Below the pieces are notes generated by a model that ran no database searches, was not told where the DNA came from, and saw only the letters and a program-made list of their open reading frames with translations. From Candidatus Hydrogenedentota bacterium (GTDB lineage: Bacteria; Hydrogenedentota; Hydrogenedentia; Hydrogenedentales; CAITNO01), in the NCBI GenBank assembly GCA_007124105.1, contig SLFT01000439.1:1-12666 (forward strand): DNA of 12,666 nt. Reading direction: 5' to 3'. Numbering within the stretch: position 1 is the first letter of the stretch; the number at the start of each line of letters is the position of its first letter. The position numbers were made by a program, and so were the translations under genes. Below, in pieces: positions 7,961 through 12,666 of this stretch.

Positions 7961-7966
7961 ATTATA
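7961..7966 (-). promoter_or_regulatory. Candidate -10 box for pheA
   Basis: On the minus strand this is a perfect TATAAT, 59 bp upstream of the pheA ATG and in the 121-bp gap after the helicase gene. The -35 position (CCATAT, 17 bp away) matches poorly. It suggests that pheA has its own promoter beyond any read-through from upstream genes. Confidence 0.4.
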
Positions 7967-7968
7967 AA

Positions 7969-7980
7969 CGACGCGCGTCG
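7969..7980. repeat. 12-bp perfect palindrome beside the pheA -10 box
   Basis: CGACGCGCGTCG is perfectly self-complementary and would lie in the spacer between the -35 and -10 positions, the usual place for a repressor operator. A 12-bp palindrome can arise by chance a few times in a GC-rich window of this size, so only its position makes it notable. Confidence 0.35.
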
Positions 7981-8022
7981 GGTATATGGTAATGCCGCGC
8001 ACATCGAATGGAACGTTCAAGG

Positions 8023-10167
8023 TCATTTTACGATTTCAATGGGTGCTTTTGCCACCATCAGCGAGGTGTGACGTCCGCTGTCAAAACGTATCCGCGCCTG
8101 AAATTTGCTTCCCGCACCTTTTGTATAGAGCACAACGCCGCGCCCGAACCGGGCATGACGGACAACATCGCCTGTTTTCAGTGGATGCGCGGACCCAGTT
8201 TGAGAATCAGGCGCGTCCGCGGGGGCCTTGCCCTTCTCTGTGCCGCGGGCGGGCTTGTTATCCACGTCAATGATGCGCAGCCGCGCCTCGCCGATCTCCT
8301 CGATAAAGCGGCTGGGCTGTCTGTGGTTGTTGGTTACGCCGTAAAGCATACGCGTTTCAGCGGCAGCGAGCGTAAGTCGTTTGCGCGCCCTGGTCATGGC
8401 CACATAACAGAGCCGCCGCTCCTCTTCTATATCCTCGTCGTCGTCATAGCGCATCATGGGGAACATCTCCTCTTCCAAACCGATGATGTACACATGATCA
8501 AATTCAAGGCCCTTGGCGCAATGACACGTCATGAGCGTGATCGCGTTATCATCCTCGTCCAGCGCGTCAACGTCGGAGATGAGCGCCAATTCCTCGAGGA
8601 AACCGGCCAGGCCCTTGTTCGCGGCGCGCGCGTCGTATTGACTGCACGCCACCACAAATTCGTTGACCACTTCGATGCGGTTCCGGGACTCTTTTTCGTC
8701 GCTGCGCTCCACATAGTCGCGATACGCAACGCGATCAAGCAGCTGTTCCACCAATTCTGCCACCGGCGCGTTCAGTGAAACAAGATGCAATTCATCGAGT
8801 ATATCAGCCAGCTCCGTCGCTGCCCGCTGTGTGCGCGGCGCGACGCCGGCGTCCATTTCTATTTCGCGCAATGCCTGGGTAAGGGAAATGCCGCGTAGAG
8901 CGGCGTAGTCAACGAGTTGCGCGCGCCCGGTCTCGCCGATGCCCCGGGCGGGTACATTCAGGATACGCCGGAGCGATTCGTCGTCCGCCGGATTTACCAA
9001 CAATCGCAGGTAGGCGATGATGTCCTTGATCTCCTTGCGGCTGTAGAATTTTATGCCGCCCACCACAATGTACGGCATTCGCCGCGTACGCAGCGCTTCC
9101 TCCATCAATCGCGCCAGGACATGGACGCGGTAAAACACGGCCACCGTCTGCCCTTCCTTCTTGTGCCGCGCGATGTCTTCGGCCACAAAATTTGCTTCAA
9201 CGTCGGCGTCTTCCGCGAAGAAAAACGATACGGGTACGCCGCCTTCCTGTTCGCTAAACAGGCGTTTGCCCAGTCGGTTGACGTTGTGCGCCACCACTGC
9301 ATTCGCGGCATCAAGAATGGACGGCGCGCTGCGATAGTTCTGTTCAAGCCTGAAGACGCGCGCATTGGGAAAATCCCGCGCAAAGTCGAGGATATTGTTG
9401 ATATCCGCGCCGCGCCAGGAGTAAATGCTCTGGTCTTCGTCGCCTACCACGAAGATGTTGCTGTTTTCGCCCAGACAGCGCGCGATAATGTATTGGCTGC
9501 GGTTGGTGTCCTGGTATTCGTCTACCAGGACATGGTTAAACCGTTGCCGATACTTGTCGCGCACCTCGGGAAAGCGTTCAAGAAGAAAGGCGGTCAACGC
9601 GGTGAGATCATCGAAGTCCACCGCGCCGCATGCTTTGAGTACGTCATGATACCGGCCCCACAGTTCGCGACAGGTTTCCTCGTCGGGCGATTCGGGCGGG
9701 TCGCTCCAGTTCGGGTACGGTTCGATTTGTTTAATCCTGCTGATGAATCCCAACGCTTCACGGGGCGGCACGGGTTTGAAGGTTTTGGGCAATTCCTTGA
9801 GCAGGCGCTTTATCAGGGATACCTGGTCCTGGTCGTCGAAAATAGTGAAGTTCTTCGGGCGATGCAGCAAGTCGGCGTTACGGCGCAGCACCCACAGGCC
9901 AAAGGAATGAAACGTGCCGATAAACGAGGGGATATGGTCCATGGCGACCCGTTGCGCGAAACGGTTGCGCATTTCTCCTGCGGCTTTGTTGGTGAAGGTA
10001 AGCGCCAACAGGTTGCGCGGCGCAACGCCGCGCTCCTCGACCAGCCAGGCCATGCGTTCAATAATGACCCGCGTCTTGCCGCTGCCGGCGCCCGCCAGCA
10101 CCAGCGCCGGACCGTCCGGCGCGGCAACCGCGGCCTGTTGCGCTTCGTTAAGTTGTACCGTTGCCAT
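8023..10167 (-). CDS. pcrA: ATP-dependent DNA helicase, UvrD/PcrA type (SF1A)
   Basis: The 714-residue product is a 3'-5' SF1A helicase acting on DNA in repair and replication. The motifs appear in order: Q-motif region LNEAQQAAV (6-14), Walker A AGAGSGKT (25-32, K31), LTFTNKAAGEM (56-66), GTFHSFG (84-90), DEYQDTN (216-222), GDEDQSIYSWRG (242-253), LEQNYRS (274-280), motif V TCHCAKGLEF (547-556) and motif VI YVAMTRARKRL (588-598). Residues about 665-714 (GDVVRHARFGRGVV onwards) form the C-terminal Tudor-like domain typical of PcrA/UvrD, known in those proteins to contact RNA polymerase; Rep lacks it. Hence pcrA/uvrD rather than rep. The start is ATG at 10167, with AAGGG 9 bases upstream. It lies 63 bp after ilvB on the same strand. 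TCHCAKG has Cys where TVH/TIH and a small residue are usual; all catalytic residues are kept. Confidence 0.93.
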   Translation of the reverse strand: MATVQLNEAQQAAVAAPDGPALVLAGAGSGKTRVIIERMAWLVEERGVAPRNLLALTFTNKAAGEMRNRFAQRVAMDHIPSFIGTFHSFGLWVLRRNADLLHRPKNFTIFDDQDQVSLIKRLLKELPKTFKPVPPREALGFISRIKQIEPYPNWSDPPESPDEETCRELWGRYHDVLKACGAVDFDDLTALTAFLLERFPEVRDKYRQRFNHVLVDEYQDTNRSQYIIARCLGENSNIFVVGDEDQSIYSWRGADINNILDFARDFPNARVFRLEQNYRSAPSILDAANAVVAHNVNRLGKRLFSEQEGGVPVSFFFAEDADVEANFVAEDIARHKKEGQTVAVFYRVHVLARLMEEALRTRRMPYIVVGGIKFYSRKEIKDIIAYLRLLVNPADDESLRRILNVPARGIGETGRAQLVDYAALRGISLTQALREIEMDAGVAPRTQRAATELADILDELHLVSLNAPVAELVEQLLDRVAYRDYVERSDEKESRNRIEVVNEFVVACSQYDARAANKGLAGFLEELALISDVDALDEDDNAITLMTCHCAKGLEFDHVYIIGLEEEMFPMMRYDDDEDIEEERRLCYVAMTRARKRLTLAAAETRMLYGVTNNHRQPSRFIEEIGEARLRIIDVDNKPARGTEKGKAPADAPDSQTGSAHPLKTGDVVRHARFGRGVVLYTKGAGSKFQARIRFDSGRHTSLMVAKAPIEIVK

Positions 10168-10230
10168 GATCCGATGCCCTTCGAGGTTGCTTCCATGAGG
10201 ACGCGTTACTGCCGATGCGCGCTTCCCGGG

Positions 10231-12051
10231 TTAAAAGCTGTCCGAAGTGTCCAGCGTCTCTTCACGCGGAGCGACATCGCGCCCTTCAATGTAAGGACCG
10301 GTAAGCATATCGCGGTAGGCCATGCCGGGCCCAATCATGGGATACACAAAGGCATACTTGTCCACGCGCACCTCGAGGAACGCCGGCCCGTCGAAGGCAA
10401 CGAACGCCTCGAGGGCGGGTTGCAGGTCTTCATGGCGTTCTACTCGTCGCGCAAACTGGAACCCGTCGGCCTCGGCGGTCTTCACAAAATCCTTGCTGTG
10501 CAACGATTTGTCCGTACCCGAGAAACGCCCGTCAAAATACAGCGATTGCCATTGCACCACCATGCCGTCGCCGTGATTGTTCATAAGCAATACTTTCACG
10601 GGCAGGTTGTAGTTGGTGCATGTTTCGAGTTCGCCAATGTTCATGCGCAGGCTGCCGTCGCCGTCCACGTCAACAACAATTTTTCCCGGATTCGCCGTCT
10701 GCGCGCCAATGGCGGCGGGCAGGCCAAAGCCCATGGTGCCCATGCTTCCCGATGTAATCCAGGTGCGCGGGCGCTTGAAGTCAAAGTACTGGGCGCTGAA
10801 CATTTGATGCTGTCCGACGCCGGTCACGATAATGGCATTGCCCTTGGTGATGGCGTTCAATTTTTCGAGAACCGCCTGGGGCTGAATGACGTCAGACTCG
10901 CGGTTGAAATTGAACTTGTGCCGCTTCTTCATGGCGCGGACATGTTTTAGCCATTGTTTGTGTTCGATTTTCCAGCCTTCACCCGCTTTCATCAGACTGC
11001 GCAGCGCCACTGCGGCGTCGCCCACATAATGCCAGTCCACCGGCTTGACCTTGCCAATCTCCGCGCCGTCTATGTCAATGTGCGCGGTGACCGCCTTGGC
11101 CGCAAATTCCCTGGGCACCCCGGCCACGCGATCGTCGAAGCGCGCGCCCACGGCGATCAACATATCGCACTCATCCACGGCGTAATTGCCGTAGGCTGAA
11201 CCGTGCATACCCAGCATGTGAAGACACAAGTCGCTGGTGGTGTCAACCGCGCCAATGCCCATCAACGTGGTGACGACCGGTATCTGGAATTGCTTTATGA
11301 AAGCGCGTAGTTCTTTTTCAGCGTTGCCAATGATCACGCCGCCGCCCACATAAAGAAGCGGGCGTCGCGCCCGTTTCAGCATTTTCAAAAACGCTTCAGC
11401 CGTTTCTTTCGACATCTTCTTGCGGGCCATCATGTTCACACGGTCCTGATAACCGTGAAGTTGCAGCAGACCAGTGCTGTCGTAGGGGCCTTCCCAGTTC
11501 TGGACGTCCTTGGGCAAGTCTATTACCACCGGTCCGGGGCGCCCGGTGCGGGCTATTTCGAAAGCAGTGCGCACGGTGGCCGCCAGCTGTGTCGGCTCCT
11601 TCACCAGGAACACATGTTTGGCGCAGGCGCTCATCAAATTGAACACGGGGGCTTCCTGAAACGCGTCCGTGCCGATAACGGAACGGGCAACCTGCCCGCA
11701 TATCAGCACCATGGGAACGGAATCGGCCATGCAATCGCGCACAGGCGTGGCGCTGTTTGTGGCGCCGGGCCCTGAGGTTACAATAGACACGCCCACCTTG
11801 CCGGTTGCGCGCGCATAACCCGCCGCCATGAATCCCGCGCCCTGCTCGTTTGCGGGCACCACCAGATTGACACCCTTTTCCGGGTGGTTGCGGTTATACC
11901 GGAAGATGGCGTCATAAGTCGGCAAAATCGCGCCGCCGCTATATCCGAAAATGGTGTCCACGCCTTCATCCACTATTGCTTGTATCGTCATATCGGCGCC
12001 GCTCATCACAACGCCGTGATTGGGTGATTTTTTTCTTTGTTTTCCAGTCAT
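10231..12051 (-). CDS. ilvB: Acetolactate synthase, large (catalytic) subunit
   Basis: The 606-residue ThDP enzyme condenses pyruvate to acetolactate (or pyruvate with 2-ketobutyrate), the first shared step of valine, leucine and isoleucine synthesis. The N-terminal pyrimidine-binding domain has IFGYSGGAILP (34-44), the catalytic Glu in PANEQGAGFMAAGYA (E69), and VTSGPGATNSATPVRD (91-106). The central domain (about 213-360) includes VGGGVI and VGARFDDRV. The C-terminal ThDP/Mg motif runs from GDGS (464-467) to NN (491-492), followed by GMVVQWQSLYF. Length fits the family. The start is at 12051, where AAAGGG lies 6 bases upstream. A downstream in-frame ATG at 12006 would remove a basic 15-residue extension and also fits the family start. 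The regulatory subunit gene ilvN, which usually lies directly downstream, is absent here: the helicase gene takes that place. Confidence 0.93.
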   Translation of the reverse strand: MTGKQRKKSPNHGVVMSGADMTIQAIVDEGVDTIFGYSGGAILPTYDAIFRYNRNHPEKGVNLVVPANEQGAGFMAAGYARATGKVGVSIVTSGPGATNSATPVRDCMADSVPMVLICGQVARSVIGTDAFQEAPVFNLMSACAKHVFLVKEPTQLAATVRTAFEIARTGRPGPVVIDLPKDVQNWEGPYDSTGLLQLHGYQDRVNMMARKKMSKETAEAFLKMLKRARRPLLYVGGGVIIGNAEKELRAFIKQFQIPVVTTLMGIGAVDTTSDLCLHMLGMHGSAYGNYAVDECDMLIAVGARFDDRVAGVPREFAAKAVTAHIDIDGAEIGKVKPVDWHYVGDAAVALRSLMKAGEGWKIEHKQWLKHVRAMKKRHKFNFNRESDVIQPQAVLEKLNAITKGNAIIVTGVGQHQMFSAQYFDFKRPRTWITSGSMGTMGFGLPAAIGAQTANPGKIVVDVDGDGSLRMNIGELETCTNYNLPVKVLLMNNHGDGMVVQWQSLYFDGRFSGTDKSLHSKDFVKTAEADGFQFARRVERHEDLQPALEAFVAFDGPAFLEVRVDKYAFVYPMIGPGMAYRDMLTGPYIEGRDVAPREETLDTSDSF

Positions 12052-12274
12052 AGTTGACCCTTTTTTTATTGGCGCCTTATTGGCCTTCTTTCATTATCAT
12101 CATCAGAATCGTCAGAGACTGTTGTTCTCGCTTGGGCGCATCAGCGAAAACCCATCGTCTGTATGTTTAACGTGTTCTGGATGTCCCTTTCTTCCCGGGA
12201 CGGGGGCGCGAGTAGTTTGTCTTGAAAATAACGCGCCGCCAACGATACAGATGCAGCGCGACATAATAACAAAA
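12052..12274 (-). promoter_or_regulatory. Upstream region of ilvB
   Basis: This gap must hold the ilvB promoter, because a strong terminator ends the preceding gene. No convincing -35/-10 pair stands out. It contains a 5-bp stem GTCCC/GGGAC (12183-12201), which includes the palindrome TCCCGGGA, and the 7-mer CCAATAA twice on the minus strand close to the start codon (near 12066 and 12077). No T-box or Ile/Val/Leu-rich leader peptide is visible. Confidence 0.4.
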
Positions 12275-12307
12275 CCGCGAGCGCCATTGAGTCAACAGCG
12301 CTCGCGG
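12275..12307 (-). terminator. Strong intrinsic terminator of the right-edge minus-strand gene
   Basis: CCGCGAGCGC and GCGCTCGCGG form a perfect 10-bp GC-rich stem around a 13-nt loop. On the minus strand TTTTGTTATTAT follows immediately. On the plus strand the stem is followed by AAAAG, so it is directional. It begins 21 bp after the TGA of the partial gene at 12329. It should separate that gene's transcription from ilvB. Confidence 0.88.
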
Positions 12308-12328
12308 AAAAGTGTTTATACAGATCGA

Positions 12329-12666
12329 TCAGGCATCCTTTTCCGTGTCTTGCGCCGCGTCGTCAACGGACGCCTCGGGTACACCTGACACGGGGGTCTC
12401 CTGCTCATCTTCCTGCGGCGTTTCGGGTTCCTCTTCCGCCTCGGTTGTTTCGGGTTCCTGCGTCTCCGCAGCCGGGTCTTCCGTTTCGGCTTCGGTCTCC
12501 GGGGCCTGTTCCGTTGTCTCAACAGATTCAGTCTCGGCAGCCGCCTCTTCCGCGGACGGCTCATCAGCCGCTTCTGTTTCCGGGGCCTGTTCCGTTGTCT
12601 CAACAGATTCAGTCTCGGCAGCCGCATCTTCCGCGGACGGCTCATCAGCCGCTTCTGTTTCCGGGG
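12329..12666 (-). CDS. Acidic Glu/Ala/Thr/Pro-rich protein C-terminus (partial, N-terminus off the right edge)
   Basis: The frame is open from the right edge to the TGA at 12331-12329, giving 112 codons with no recognisable domain. The composition is almost only Glu, Ala, Thr, Pro, Asp, Ser and Gln, strongly acidic, with no Cys or hydrophobic stretch. It holds a 27-residue repeat (PETEAADEPSAE, then E or D, then AAAETESVETTEQA), two near-identical copies followed by a diverged stretch (PETEAETEDPAAETQEPE), and it ends DAAQDTEKDA. The competing frame on the same strand is Arg/Pro/Lys-rich and looks like a shadow. A correctly spaced terminator after the TGA supports this frame. Such disordered acidic tails occur on many bacterial proteins, including ribosomal proteins, chaperones and cell-envelope proteins. 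The body of the protein is not visible, so no function is assigned. Confidence 0.75.
   Translation of the reverse strand, partial: PETEAADEPSAEDAAAETESVETTEQAPETEAADEPSAEEAAAETESVETTEQAPETEAETEDPAAETQEPETTEAEEEPETPQEDEQETPVSGVPEASVDDAAQDTEKDA
12501..12666. repeat. 81-bp in-frame tandem repeat
   Basis: Units begin at 12501, 12582 and 12663, each starting GGGGCCTGTTCCG where visible. The first two full units differ at one base only (C at 12545, A at 12626). The third is cut by the window edge after 4 bases. The period is 27 codons exactly, so changes in copy number would keep the reading frame. Confidence 0.95.

Noticed and set aside
8917..10950. 677-codon open frame on the plus strand opposite the helicase gene and ilvB
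   Set aside because: It is fully antisense to two genes with complete family motifs, spans the gap between them, has a His/Arg/Val-rich composition without domains, and is explained by the codon bias of the true genes.
12077..12103. Mini-ORF MMIMKEGQ upstream of ilvB as an attenuation leader peptide
   Set aside because: It has no ribosome-binding site, only one branched-chain codon (one Ile), and no terminator/antiterminator pair follows it.
12316..12645. 109-codon Arg/Pro/Lys-rich minus-strand frame at the right edge
   Set aside because: It is a frame-shifted reading of the same repeats. The alternative frame runs off the edge, and its TGA is correctly spaced before the strong terminator.

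Overview
This window reads as a chromosomal stretch from a Gram-negative-type bacterium with a large secretome. Two features suggest the PVC superphylum, Hydrogenedentota or a similar lineage. One is a DUF1559-type prepilin-like protein, of which such genomes carry many paralogues. The other is a secreted protease ending in an EGEGEPIEGE linker, a membrane segment and a basic tail. The lineage is inference; no rRNA or other marker gene is present. All large genes look intact, have ordinary codon use and match known families. I see no tRNA, rRNA, CRISPR array, insertion sequence or phage gene.

Layout, left to right. (1) At 1-612 on the minus strand is the N-terminal part of a prepilin-like protein, cut by the window edge. 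(2) A gene-poor, AT-richer spacer of about 590 bp (613-1204) contains several short inverted repeats. (3) menC and menE follow on the plus strand, overlap by 8 bp and encode two consecutive steps of menaquinone synthesis (o-succinylbenzoate formation and its CoA activation). (4) A 262-bp leader with a TATAAT box and a small hairpin precedes a 924-residue secreted subtilisin-family (S8) protease with accessory beta-rich domains and a C-terminal sorting/anchor signal. (5) A short convergent spacer separates it from a minus-strand block, read right to left: a partial gene for an acidic, repeat-rich protein tail with a strong intrinsic terminator, then ilvB (acetolactate synthase large subunit), a PcrA/UvrD-type helicase gene, and pheA (chorismate mutase/prephenate dehydratase).

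Functionally the window mixes housekeeping metabolism (branched-chain amino acids, phenylalanine, menaquinone), DNA repair and surface or secreted proteins. ilvB and the helicase gene are 63 bp apart and may share a transcript. pheA lies 121 bp further on and has its own candidate -10 box beside a 12-bp palindrome.

I found no convincing undescribed multi-gene system. The items most worth a second look are the protease's C-terminal architecture and unassigned Cys-containing domain, the nearly identical 81-bp in-frame tandem repeats at the right edge, and the inverted-repeat-rich spacer before menC.
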